From positions 1 through 64,000 of the forward strand of contig CBDDLT010000014.1 in the NCBI GenBank assembly GCA_965230755.1: 64,000 bases of DNA. The letters are read 5' to 3'. The DNA comes from DATFJT01 sp965230755 (GTDB lineage Bacteria; Bacteroidota; Bacteroidia; Chitinophagales; Saprospiraceae). This document shows, one piece after another, positions 28,327 through 36,357 of the stretch; the first letter of the stretch is position 1, and each line of letters opens with the position of its first letter. The notes beneath the pieces are model-generated. The model saw nothing but the letters and a program-made list of their open reading frames with translations. It did not search any database and was not told where the DNA came from. The translations under genes and the position numbers were made by a program.

Positions 28327-29309
28327 AATAATAGTTTTTTTAATGCTTTATGTGCGTTACCGTTTTCTAAGGATTCTCTCGCCTCAGCATAGGAGTCTTG
28401 GAAAGAATGTCCCGGATTGTAGCATTGGATGGCTATTGCCGCATTGGACGTTACTACAGCTTTCTGTGCTTCCGTTCCATTGCCTTCCAATACATCAGTA
28501 AAAATCTTGGCTGCCTCTCTCACATTTGTTCCACCAAAAAGTGATTCTTGATCTAAGTAGTAACCGTTTACTTCATGAGGATCCAATAGATACTCTCGCT
28601 CCGGACTGACGATTTTGACTTTATCCGTAAGGCTGATTTCATCATATCCATCTAAGGAATGTACTATTCGATAAGAGAAATCCTCTTGTTCGTAAATGTA
28701 TTTGTAATATCGTTGGAGCTCTAAGGAAAAAACACCAACCAATTGTCTCTTAGGATTGGAAGGATTGACCATGGGCCCCAGCATATTGAAAAAAGTTCGA
28801 ACTCCTAAATTTTTTCGTACGGGAGCTACTTCTTTCATCGCTGGATGAAAAAGCGGTGCATGTAGAAAAGTAATTCCACATTCCTCTATTTGTTGTTTGA
28901 GCTTATCTTCATCTGATGTGAATTGATAGCCCAAATGTTCTAATACATCTGAAGATCCACAGACGGAACTGACACTGTAGTTTCCATGCTTGGCAACTTT
29001 ATATCCGGCTCCTGCGACAACAAAAGAAGATAATGTACTGATGTTGAAAGTGTCTTTTCCATCCCCACCAGTCCCACAAAGGTCAATGGCATCAAAATCT
29101 GAAAGATCAATACCGATGCATCTCTCGCGTAAGCAATCTCTGAAACCACTCAACTCTTCCACCGTAATATTCCTCATTTTAAAAACGGTCAAAAAAGAAC
29201 AAATTTGATATGGATGGAATTTGGACTCGGAGATCTGGCCCAATACTTTCTTAGCTTCGGCTCTACTTAAAAATTCCTGATTATACAATCTTCTTAATAT
29301 ATCTTTCAT
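28323..29309 (-). CDS. trpD: Anthranilate phosphoribosyltransferase
   Basis: TrpD transfers phosphoribosyl from PRPP to anthranilate. The PRPP-binding motif CGTGGDGKDTFNIST is intact, followed by KHGNYSVSSVCGSSDVLE, FLHAPLFHPAMKEVAPVRKNLGVRT and the GPMVNPSNP segment. At 328 residues it is the free-standing form, not fused to TrpG. The start overlaps the trpG stop by four bases and the stop overlaps trpC by four bases. Confidence 0.95.
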   Translation of the reverse strand: MKDILRRLYNQEFLSRAEAKKVLGQISESKFHPYQICSFLTVFKMRNITVEELSGFRDCLRERCIGIDLSDFDAIDLCGTGGDGKDTFNISTLSSFVVAGAGYKVAKHGNYSVSSVCGSSDVLEHLGYQFTSDEDKLKQQIEECGITFLHAPLFHPAMKEVAPVRKNLGVRTFFNMLGPMVNPSNPKRQLVGVFSLELQRYYKYIYEQEDFSYRIVHSLDGYDEISLTDKVKIVSPEREYLLDPHEVNGYYLDQESLFGGTNVREAAKIFTDVLEGNGTEAQKAVVTSNAAIAIQCYNPGHSFQDSYAEARESLENGNAHKALKKLLL

Positions 29310-29890
29310 AGCGATTCTCTTTTAGCGATTGAGATGAAATTCTCAATGAAAACATGGCCTTTTGGAGTCATAATGCTCTCGGGGTGAAACTGAAGGCCGT
29401 AAAGCTTATGTTCCTTATTTTGCAGAGCCATAATGCAACCATCTTCAGATTTTGCAGAAACTTCTATTTGATGGTTCAAGCTTTGTGGATCGACGGCCCA
29501 AGAGTGATATCTTCCAGCCTGAAAACGATCGCCTACACCGGTAAGAAGCTCATTATCCTGATTGATCAATTGAATTTCAGATTGTATGCCGTGATAAATC
29601 TCCTGGAGATTGACAAGTCTTGCGCCCAGATATTCCGCTATGGCCTGATGCCCCAAGCAAATTCCCAGAATAGGAATCGAACCCGAACATCGCTTGATGA
29701 TAGGCATTAGATTGCCGGCGTTTCTAGGAATTCCCGGCCCTGGAGATAGAATCAAGGCATCACAGGATTGACATTCATCAGGGCTTATCTTGTCATTTCT
29801 ACGTACTTCTACTTCGCAGTTCTCCTTTCTTAGGATGTGCACCAAATTATAGGTAAAACTGTCGTAATTATCTAGAACCAATATTCTCAT
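29306..29890 (-). CDS. trpG: Anthranilate synthase component II (glutamine amidotransferase)
   Basis: TrpG supplies ammonia from glutamine to TrpE. The class I amidotransferase triad is visible: the nucleophile Cys in GICLGHQAIAEY, and His/Glu in GLQFHPESIMTPKG; LDNYDSFTYNLVHIL marks the N-terminus. The 194-residue length is that of a free-standing subunit. Four-base overlaps with trpE and trpD favour balanced translation. The same family also serves PabA function; its position beside trpE indicates the tryptophan role, and dual use cannot be excluded. Confidence 0.94.
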   Translation of the reverse strand: MRILVLDNYDSFTYNLVHILRKENCEVEVRRNDKISPDECQSCDALILSPGPGIPRNAGNLMPIIKRCSGSIPILGICLGHQAIAEYLGARLVNLQEIYHGIQSEIQLINQDNELLTGVGDRFQAGRYHSWAVDPQSLNHQIEVSAKSEDGCIMALQNKEHKLYGLQFHPESIMTPKGHVFIENFISIAKRESL

Positions 29891-31299
29891 AACTCGTTCG
29901 CTTTAGAAATGGCCATACGAATTGCGGCCAATTTATTATTAACTTCTTGTAATTCACCTTCCGCGGAACTCTCCGAAACTACTCCTGCCCCCGCCTGATA
30001 GACCAACTGATTATTCTTACTTAAGATGGATCTGATGATAATGGCTTGATTAACTGAACCATCAAAACCTAGGAAGCCTACAGAACCACCATAAAAATTC
30101 CTTGGGTCCACTTCATTGTTGGCGATGATTTCCATGGCTTTAAATTTAGGCGCACCACTCAGTGTACCAGCAGGAAAACTATCGGCATAAACATCTATTC
30201 CCTTCTTGTCTTCGAATAAATTCCCTCTCACTTTGCTCACCATATGAATCACTTGAGAGAAGTACTGAATCTCCGTCAAGGCTTCAACCTCCACTTCCTC
30301 CGAACTCTTGCTCAGATCATTTCTCGCCAAATCGACCAGCATTATGTGTTCCGAAAGTTCTTTTAAGTTCTTCTTTAAGGATTCAGCTCTGAGCTGATCT
30401 TCTTTTTGATTCTTACCTCTTCTGACCGTTCCGGCTATTGGATTAACATAGGCTTTGCCTTCGCTGACTTGTAACTGAGCTTCAGGGGATGATCCGAAAA
30501 TCTTATAGTCCATGTAGTCCAGATAGAAGAGATAAGGAGAAGGATTTAAGCTTCTCAAACATCGATAAAGCGTAAAATCATCTCCTGTGAATCTTTGACT
30601 AAAGGCCCTTGAAAGAACCACTTGAAAGCAATCCCCAATTTTACAATGATTCACTCCTCTATCTACCATTCTTCTGAAGTCATCATCACTGATATTCGCA
30701 TTTTCTTCTCCTACTGCATTGAATTGGAAGTTCGAAATCTTATTGGATTGAATTATTCTAATGACTTGGTTTAATCCCTGTCTTGATTCAATGGGTTGAT
30801 CGATCTCATTCTGGGTGATGTAAAGTTCTTTTTTGAAATGATCAAAAACCAGAACATATCTAAAGAGCTGATATTTAAGATCCGGATTGTCTTTTAATTC
30901 GTTCGAAGGCTTATTGAAGTGAACATCTTCGAAGTATTGTACACTTTCGAATGAAGAAAAGCCCCACAGTCCGATTATATTCTGTGGAAGATCTGATTCC
31001 TGAACTTCAAATTGATTTAGAAAATGCTTAAATGCATCAAATACTTCATTGTATTCACTCTTTTCTGATCGTACAACTGAAGCATCAGGATAAGTTATCT
31101 CATAGTTTTTGTCCTTAGCCTCAAAGCCAGCAATCGGGTCCAAACAAATAATACTTTTATCGTCCGTTCTATCGTGGTAGTCCGCACCTTCCAGCAACAA
31201 GGCATTCGGAAAGACGTCCCGCAACTTATTGTACACCCCTACCGGAGTATGCATATCTGCGAGTAGTTTTGTGTAATCTGTATATATTTTGTACTTCAT
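29887..31299 (-). CDS. trpE: Anthranilate synthase component I
   Basis: TrpE turns chorismate into anthranilate with ammonia from TrpG. The chorismate-binding domain shows GDCFQVVLSRAFSQ, SPSPYLFYLDY-like residues, FGSSPEAQLQV, PIAGTVRRGKN, EHIMLVDLARNDL and SFPAGTLSGAPKFKAMEI. In the N-terminal regulatory region the motif usually read as LLES is LLEGAD here, near residue 35; the serine of that motif is known from enterobacteria to matter for tryptophan feedback. At 470 residues it is full length. It is the first structural gene of the supra-operon, about 80 bp after the leader-peptide stop and just past the attenuator hairpin. Confidence 0.95.
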   Translation of the reverse strand: MKYKIYTDYTKLLADMHTPVGVYNKLRDVFPNALLLEGADYHDRTDDKSIICLDPIAGFEAKDKNYEITYPDASVVRSEKSEYNEVFDAFKHFLNQFEVQESDLPQNIIGLWGFSSFESVQYFEDVHFNKPSNELKDNPDLKYQLFRYVLVFDHFKKELYITQNEIDQPIESRQGLNQVIRIIQSNKISNFQFNAVGEENANISDDDFRRMVDRGVNHCKIGDCFQVVLSRAFSQRFTGDDFTLYRCLRSLNPSPYLFYLDYMDYKIFGSSPEAQLQVSEGKAYVNPIAGTVRRGKNQKEDQLRAESLKKNLKELSEHIMLVDLARNDLSKSSEEVEVEALTEIQYFSQVIHMVSKVRGNLFEDKKGIDVYADSFPAGTLSGAPKFKAMEIIANNEVDPRNFYGGSVGFLGFDGSVNQAIIIRSILSKNNQLVYQAGAGVVSESSAEGELQEVNNKLAAIRMAISKANEL

Positions 31300-31316
31300 A
31301 TTCCTTCATTTAGGGC

Positions 31317-31344
31317 AAAAAAAAAGCCTGCAAGAAGCAGGCTT
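31317..31344 (-). terminator. Attenuator terminator in the trp/aro leader
   Basis: On the minus strand the perfect seven-base stem AGCCTGC / GCAGGCT closes a five-base loop (31325-31331 with 31337-31343) and is followed by nine T. It sits between the leader-peptide gene and trpE, 17 bases before the trpE start codon. A perfect GC-rich stem with a T9 tail is a canonical intrinsic terminator, here placed where read-through would have to be controlled. I could not define the competing antiterminator by eye. Confidence 0.88.
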
Positions 31345-31379
31345 AAATATTTTTTTATACAAATAGCAATAGTGGCTTC

Positions 31380-31451
31380 TCAGAATTTTCGTTCTAAAAA
31401 GTACCACCACCAGTTTGTGTTTGTAGTAATATTATTCAATCTAAATGTCAT
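31380..31451 (-). CDS. trpL: trp/aro leader peptide with Trp-Trp-Trp-Tyr-Phe
   Basis: A 23-codon frame runs from ATG at 31451 to TGA at 31380-31382. Residues 14-18 are WWWYF, from three consecutive TGG codons (31404-31412) followed by TAC and TTT. The chance of such a run directly upstream of trpE and a terminator is very small. By the known mechanism of ribosome-mediated attenuation, stalling at these codons when charged tRNA-Trp (and perhaps tRNA-Tyr or tRNA-Phe) is scarce would prevent the terminator at 31317-31344 from forming. The Tyr and Phe codons suit an operon that also carries the common aromatic pathway genes. It is too short for routine gene calling. Another ATG four bases upstream is out of frame. 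Confidence 0.88.
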   Translation of the reverse strand: MTFRLNNITTNTNWWWYFLERKF

Positions 31452-31551
31452 ACATTTTTATTCATTTTGACTCCCAAATTAGAGCCAATTCTTGAACAAA
31501 TATATCTGGAATTTGCAATTAGTACAATAAAATTTCATTTTTTTTGATCTC

Positions 31552-32652
31552 CTATTGGCTATTCATCGCTTCGAAATAGGCTTGCTCTGAGAGTTCAGAC
31601 CACTCCTTGGCATCGTCCATGAATTTCATATAAGACTGATAAATCTTGGCACTCATCTCACTTTTTTCCGATTCTTCTTTGATCACTTTTTGAGCAGTTT
31701 CTTTGAGCAGACTCATGACTTCCCGGGGCCATTTTTTGATCTGGACCTCTCCTTCTTCTCTTATTTTTTGTAAGTATTGTGCATTGTAATATTCAAAACT
31801 TGACAAGACGTATTGATTGGATATATTAGAAGCGGCTCTAATGATGGCTTGTAAATCTTCCTCTAGTTCATCGAATTTTTCTTTGTTCACAATATACTCC
31901 AAGCTTGTTCCGCTTTCATGCCATCCCGGAGTGTAGTAATATTTCGCAATTTTATGGAAGCCCATTAAGTAATCATGATACGGTCCTAACCATTCCGTGG
32001 CATCAATGATCCCTCGTTCGAGATTGGTATATATTTCCCCTCCTGCAACCAGAACAGAAGTGGCTCCAGCCCTGGATATGACTTTTCCTCCGAGACCGGG
32101 CATACGGATCTTTAATCCCTTTAAGTCCTGAATAGAATCGATGGATTTGTTGAACCATCCTCCCATTTGCATACCGGTGTTTCCACCGAGCAGGGGCAAC
32201 AAATTATGATTTTGATAGACTTCTTCCCACAACTCCATTCCTCCACCAGCCAGTAACCAGCTGTTCAACATCTGTGCATTCATTCCAAAAGGCACCGCAG
32301 CAAAAAATTGAGCACTTGGAATCTTGCCCGCCCAGTAATACGAGGCTCCATTTCCTATTTCCGCTACGCCAATTTTTACAGCTTCGAAACTCTCCAAGGC
32401 AGGAACAAGTTCACCAGCACCAAATACCTTGATTTTCATTCGGCCACCGGACATCATCTCTACATTATGAGCAAACATTTCACATGCCTCACCGAGTATG
32501 GGAAAATTAGGCGGCCAGGTGGTTAACATCTTCCAGTAGTACTCTTGCTTAAATCGATGCTCTGTTTTTTTCGTTTCGCTCTTGGAACATGAAGACAGAC
32601 CATAAGCCATGGCACCGGCCAGAGAACATTTCAAAAATCCTTTTCTATCCAT
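31552..32652 (-). CDS. dctP: TRAP transporter substrate-binding protein (DctP, TakP-like)
   Basis: A periplasmic solute-binding protein for a TRAP transporter. The N-terminus is an export signal with DRKGFLK, a near-match to a twin-arginine motif, and a lipobox-like GLSSC. The mature part strongly resembles TakP, the 2-oxo acid binding protein of Rhodobacter: WPPNFPILGEACEMFA, GAGELVPALESFEAV, GNTGMQMGGWFNK, RMPGLGGKV, IDATEWLGPYHD and YYTPGWHESGT. From this I infer pyruvate-like 2-oxo acids or lactate-type ligands. The permease genes dctQM lie 12 kb away, beyond the trp/aro cluster and on the other strand. Confidence 0.88.
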   Translation of the reverse strand: MDRKGFLKCSLAGAMAYGLSSCSKSETKKTEHRFKQEYYWKMLTTWPPNFPILGEACEMFAHNVEMMSGGRMKIKVFGAGELVPALESFEAVKIGVAEIGNGASYYWAGKIPSAQFFAAVPFGMNAQMLNSWLLAGGGMELWEEVYQNHNLLPLLGGNTGMQMGGWFNKSIDSIQDLKGLKIRMPGLGGKVISRAGATSVLVAGGEIYTNLERGIIDATEWLGPYHDYLMGFHKIAKYYYTPGWHESGTSLEYIVNKEKFDELEEDLQAIIRAASNISNQYVLSSFEYYNAQYLQKIREEGEVQIKKWPREVMSLLKETAQKVIKEESEKSEMSAKIYQSYMKFMDDAKEWSELSEQAYFEAMNSQ

Positions 32653-32744
32653 TCTACTACATCTATGAAATGGAAATTAAGGGAATTATAGCAATTTGAA
32701 TATGAAAAGGCATCAAAACTTCAAACTGGGATGTACTGAAAATA

Positions 32745-32774
32745 AAAAGGGTCTGGATAAATCCAGACCCTTTT
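32745..32774 (-). terminator. Strong hairpin terminator after the subtilase gene
   Basis: A 13-base near-perfect stem formed by 32745-32757 and 32762-32774 with a four-base loop. On the minus strand GGGTCTGGA and TCCAGACCC pair and a T-rich tail follows, 28 bases past the subtilase stop. It separates the subtilase transcript from dctP. The A-rich opposite flank could let it act in both directions. Confidence 0.8.
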
Positions 32775-32801
32775 GCTTATATTTTATGTATTGATGTACT
32801 A

Positions 32802-34376
32802 TTACATCGCCATTTTTACCGCTTCATAAGCGTTCACTACACCTCCTGTTTTTGACAAACTTTCAAAAGGAACTAGGATTGCAGGATCACCTGGAAGTTT
32901 TACTTTGTTATCTAATTTTACTGAAGATTTCAACAAAATCTTCTTTACTTTCTTTGCAGATAACTCAGGATAGTAAGATCTCAATAAACTCGCAACACCG
33001 GCAACTACGGGAGAAGCCATAGATGTCCCACTATACGTTGCATAATCACTCTGAGGAACTGTAGAATAAATCTGGTATCCAGGAGCGAAAAGATCAACTT
33101 GTTTTTTACCATAGTTAGAGAACGAAGCAACCATATCTTCACCTGGTTTCCAAGAGAAAGCTCCAACTTCTATCCAGTTCTTAGCTGATTTCTTAAAGAA
33201 TAAGAATTTCTTCTTGTATACATCATTAGGGAAGTTGTCTGCAACATCGTTGTCTTGAGAACTGTTTCCTGCCGCGTGTACCAATAGAACATCGTTTTTC
33301 TCAGCATATTTAACCGCCTCATCAACTACTTTTTTGTTCCATCCGTATCCTTTACCAAAACTCATATTGATGACTTTGGCACCATTGTCTACAGCATAAC
33401 GAATTGAGTTAGCCACATCTTTGTCTCTTTCATCACCATCTGGAACCGCTCTGATAGACATAATTTTTACATTGTCCGCAATTCCATCCATTCCAACATC
33501 ATTACCTCTGATAGCTGCTACAATACCAGCAACATGAGTTCCGTGACCAGCGTCTGGTCCTTCTGCATCATTGTTACCATATCCTGTCTCGTACAAATCA
33601 TTTTCATTGTCACCAACTATGGTTTGAGGATTAAAATCGGCATTGTAGTGATGATTCAAGCTTCCGTTGTAATAATTCAATGTACCTTCTCTCATCTCAT
33701 CAAGTTGAGAAAGATCCATATCTCTGTTCAAAGCTCTTGTCAATGCTTTTTTGATATCTTCTTTAGAATCAGGAAGTGCCTCAACATTTTCCATATTAAG
33801 TTCCATTCCTTTCTTTTCAAACATCTTTATACCAGCTTCTAAATTATCAAAATAAGCTGTGGCTCTATCTACATTACCTTGCAACTCATCTCTTTTCTTT
33901 TCGAAAGCCTCTTTAATGCCCATCCATCTCTTGTACTCTTTCTTCTGAGAACCATTGAGATCTTTGACATTTGCATTAGCAAATTTCTTCTTGTAGTGAC
34001 GATAAAGTCTTGTGATTTCTAAATTGGCAGCATTAAGATTTTCTCCGTTTGCTCCACCTAAGAAATTCCATCCATAAACATCATCAACGTATCCGTTCTT
34101 ATCATCGTCCTTACCGTTATTCGGAATCTCATCTTCATTGACCCAAATAATATCAGACAAATCTTCGTGCTCTAAGTCTACTCCACTATCGATGATAGCG
34201 ACAATAACAGGTGTAGATTTTTTACCTTTTAGTAACTGGTATGCTTTTTCGGTAGAAACTCCAGTAACACCGTCTTCATTTCTGTCTTTGTTGAACCAAT
34301 TATCCGGTCCTTGAGCAAATGACGCATTGAAGCCGAAAACTACTACAGCAATAAATGCAAATACAAATTTCTTCAT
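32802..34376 (-). CDS. Secreted subtilisin-like serine protease (S8 family)
   Basis: An exported serine endopeptidase with the catalytic triad Asp63 (VAIIDSGVD), His278 (GHGTHVAG) and Ser452 (SGTSMASP), and the oxyanion Asn371 (AAGNSS). The signal peptide ends near SFAQ. Between Asp and His, about 160 residues of a charged, mostly helical insertion (about 110-265, rich in Lys, Glu and Asn) separate the usual short spacing; similar insertions occur in Bacteroidota S8 proteins. No propeptide domain or T9SS tail is evident; the C-terminus ends with the catalytic domain plus a short helix. It is divergent from recQ and stands in its own transcription unit. Confidence 0.92.
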   Translation of the reverse strand: MKKFVFAFIAVVVFGFNASFAQGPDNWFNKDRNEDGVTGVSTEKAYQLLKGKKSTPVIVAIIDSGVDLEHEDLSDIIWVNEDEIPNNGKDDDKNGYVDDVYGWNFLGGANGENLNAANLEITRLYRHYKKKFANANVKDLNGSQKKEYKRWMGIKEAFEKKRDELQGNVDRATAYFDNLEAGIKMFEKKGMELNMENVEALPDSKEDIKKALTRALNRDMDLSQLDEMREGTLNYYNGSLNHHYNADFNPQTIVGDNENDLYETGYGNNDAEGPDAGHGTHVAGIVAAIRGNDVGMDGIADNVKIMSIRAVPDGDERDKDVANSIRYAVDNGAKVINMSFGKGYGWNKKVVDEAVKYAEKNDVLLVHAAGNSSQDNDVADNFPNDVYKKKFLFFKKSAKNWIEVGAFSWKPGEDMVASFSNYGKKQVDLFAPGYQIYSTVPQSDYATYSGTSMASPVVAGVASLLRSYYPELSAKKVKKILLKSSVKLDNKVKLPGDPAILVPFESLSKTGGVVNAYEAVKMAM

Positions 34377-34461
34377 TATTTTAATCGTTTAGTTAAATTC
34401 ACGAACAATGATAAAAACAAATGCTGATAATTGCTGATTTTATTCGACGAGATTATCATTA

Positions 34462-36357
34462 ATGACGTCAAAAACTAATGTCAAAACGAAAAAGCTGCTT
34501 CTGGAATATTGGGGTTATACCAGTTTTAGACCTCTTCAAGACCAAATAATAAGCAGTATTCTCGGCAGTAATGACACACTTGCCTTATTGCCAACTGGTG
34601 GTGGGAAGTCCATCTGTTACCAAATTCCTGCTCTGGCTTTGCCGGGAATTACCTTGGTAATTTCTCCATTGATAGCCTTAATGCAAGACCAGGTTGAGCA
34701 ACTCAAGAAAAGGGGCATTCAAGCTGAATCCATTCACAGTGGTCTTCATTATAAGACGATAGATCGCATACTGGATAACTGTATATACGGAGAAATCAAG
34801 TTGCTATACTTATCTCCCGAGAGAATGAAGAATAATTTGACCCTGGAACGAATCAAGCGGATGAAAGTTTCGCTTATAGCCGTCGATGAGGCTCATTGTA
34901 TTTCTCAATGGGGATATGACTTCAGACCTTCCTATTTGGAATTGTCAAGCCTAAGGGAAGTTCATCCGGATGCACCTATGATCGCTCTTACCGCTACAGC
35001 TACGGATCAGGTTGTCGAAGACATCCAGGACAAACTTGGTTTCGACGCCTCTAAATCCAATGTATATAGAGGATCTTTCGCCCGAAAAAATATTTCATTT
35101 AAGAATGAAAGCACCACAATAAAAGAAGTACGGCTTTTAGAAATACTGCAAGAATCTGACGCCTCGTCTCTTATTTATGTTCGAAACAGGGGAAAAACAG
35201 TTAAGGTGGCCAATTTTCTTCAACATCGTGGCTTGAACGCTGATTTTTATCACGCCGGACTACTACCCGAAGACAGAAGAAAGAAACAAGAACAATGGAT
35301 CAATTCAAGTGATCAAATCATGGTTTGCACCAATGCCTTTGGCATGGGTATTGACAAGAGCAATGTTCGCAAGGTCATCCACATCGATATTCCGGAAAGT
35401 TTAGAATCGTACTATCAAGAGGCAGGTAGAGCGGGTCGTGACGGCCATCCTTCTCAAGCCATCCTCTTGTGGAATCAAAGCGATATTCTCAAACTGCGCA
35501 AACAAGTGGAACAACAATTTCCACCGATCGATCTAATCAAAGATATATACAATACGCTGTGCACTGTACTGCATCTTCCTTATGGAGAGGGTTTGGATCA
35601 GACATTCACCCTTCCCGTGGTGAAGATCATGGAAAGGCTATCTATCGACAAGAACACCTTGGTCAACGGATTAAAGTGGCTCGAAAAGAACATGTTGATA
35701 TCATTGAGTTCAGGCGCCAAGGAAACAGTGTATATTCCATCACCTCACCATTTATATAGAAGAGCAACAGAAATTCAAAAGGAGATCGTTCAAGTCATTT
35801 TCAGAATCCATGAAGGGGTTAGTTTGTATTCCGTCGAACTCAAGATCAATAAGCTCACACAATGGTTGGGGATTGGAAAACAAGAATGCAGAGCAGAACT
35901 TCGAAAGCTTAAACTACACGGATATATAGATTATCAAATGTCCAATGCAGAACCAAAACTCAGCTTTCTTACCGATCGAATCCCAAAAGAAAATATAAGA
36001 ATAGATCGAAAGCTTTATCAATTGCTCAAGGAAAAGCATCAACATCGGTTGGAAAAAATGATTGAGTATGCCCAATCCGATATTTGTTTGCAAAATTTCA
36101 TATTAAACTACTTTGGCGAGGACAATGATACCGTATGTGGCCAATGCAGTGTATGCCAAATAACAAATTGGGATACTAATTCGATTAAAACCTATGTTTT
36201 AGATCAGGTAAGTCAGGAACCCCAGATTTTGGAAATGCTATTGGCGGAATTTGATATTGATCTTAAGGAAAAGGTGCTTTCAGAGATCAGTAAGTTGATA
36301 GACGCTAAAATACTGAGTACCGACTTGGAACGAATTTGGCTATGTCAGACAAGATGA
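34462..36357 (+). CDS. recQ: ATP-dependent DNA helicase RecQ
   Basis: A 3'-5' superfamily 2 helicase acting in recombination and repair. Visible motifs are FRPLQDQIISSIL (motif 0), LLPTGGGKSICYQ (Walker A), AVDEAHCISQWGYDFRPSY (DEAH plus aromatic loop), ALTATAT, and YYQEAGRAGRDG (motif VI). A winged-helix region follows. The zinc cluster is near the end (CGQCSVC with an upstream Cys) instead of directly after the helicase core, and no HRDC domain is evident, so at 631 residues it is a RecQ variant with a rearranged C-terminus. The stop overlaps the glycosyltransferase start (ATGA). Confidence 0.92.
   Translation: MTSKTNVKTKKLLLEYWGYTSFRPLQDQIISSILGSNDTLALLPTGGGKSICYQIPALALPGITLVISPLIALMQDQVEQLKKRGIQAESIHSGLHYKTIDRILDNCIYGEIKLLYLSPERMKNNLTLERIKRMKVSLIAVDEAHCISQWGYDFRPSYLELSSLREVHPDAPMIALTATATDQVVEDIQDKLGFDASKSNVYRGSFARKNISFKNESTTIKEVRLLEILQESDASSLIYVRNRGKTVKVANFLQHRGLNADFYHAGLLPEDRRKKQEQWINSSDQIMVCTNAFGMGIDKSNVRKVIHIDIPESLESYYQEAGRAGRDGHPSQAILLWNQSDILKLRKQVEQQFPPIDLIKDIYNTLCTVLHLPYGEGLDQTFTLPVVKIMERLSIDKNTLVNGLKWLEKNMLISLSSGAKETVYIPSPHHLYRRATEIQKEIVQVIFRIHEGVSLYSVELKINKLTQWLGIGKQECRAELRKLKLHGYIDYQMSNAEPKLSFLTDRIPKENIRIDRKLYQLLKEKHQHRLEKMIEYAQSDICLQNFILNYFGEDNDTVCGQCSVCQITNWDTNSIKTYVLDQVSQEPQILEMLLAEFDIDLKEKVLSEISKLIDAKILSTDLERIWLCQTR

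Noticed and set aside
27968..28501. 177-residue open frame opposite trpC and trpD
   Set aside because: It runs antisense to two overlapping, clearly functional genes and its translation has no recognisable family.
31453..31551. Bacteroidota-type promoter (TTG and TAnnTTTG) for the trp leader
   Set aside because: TAATTTGG with an upstream TTG is close, but spacing and the second element do not match well enough to list it as a feature.
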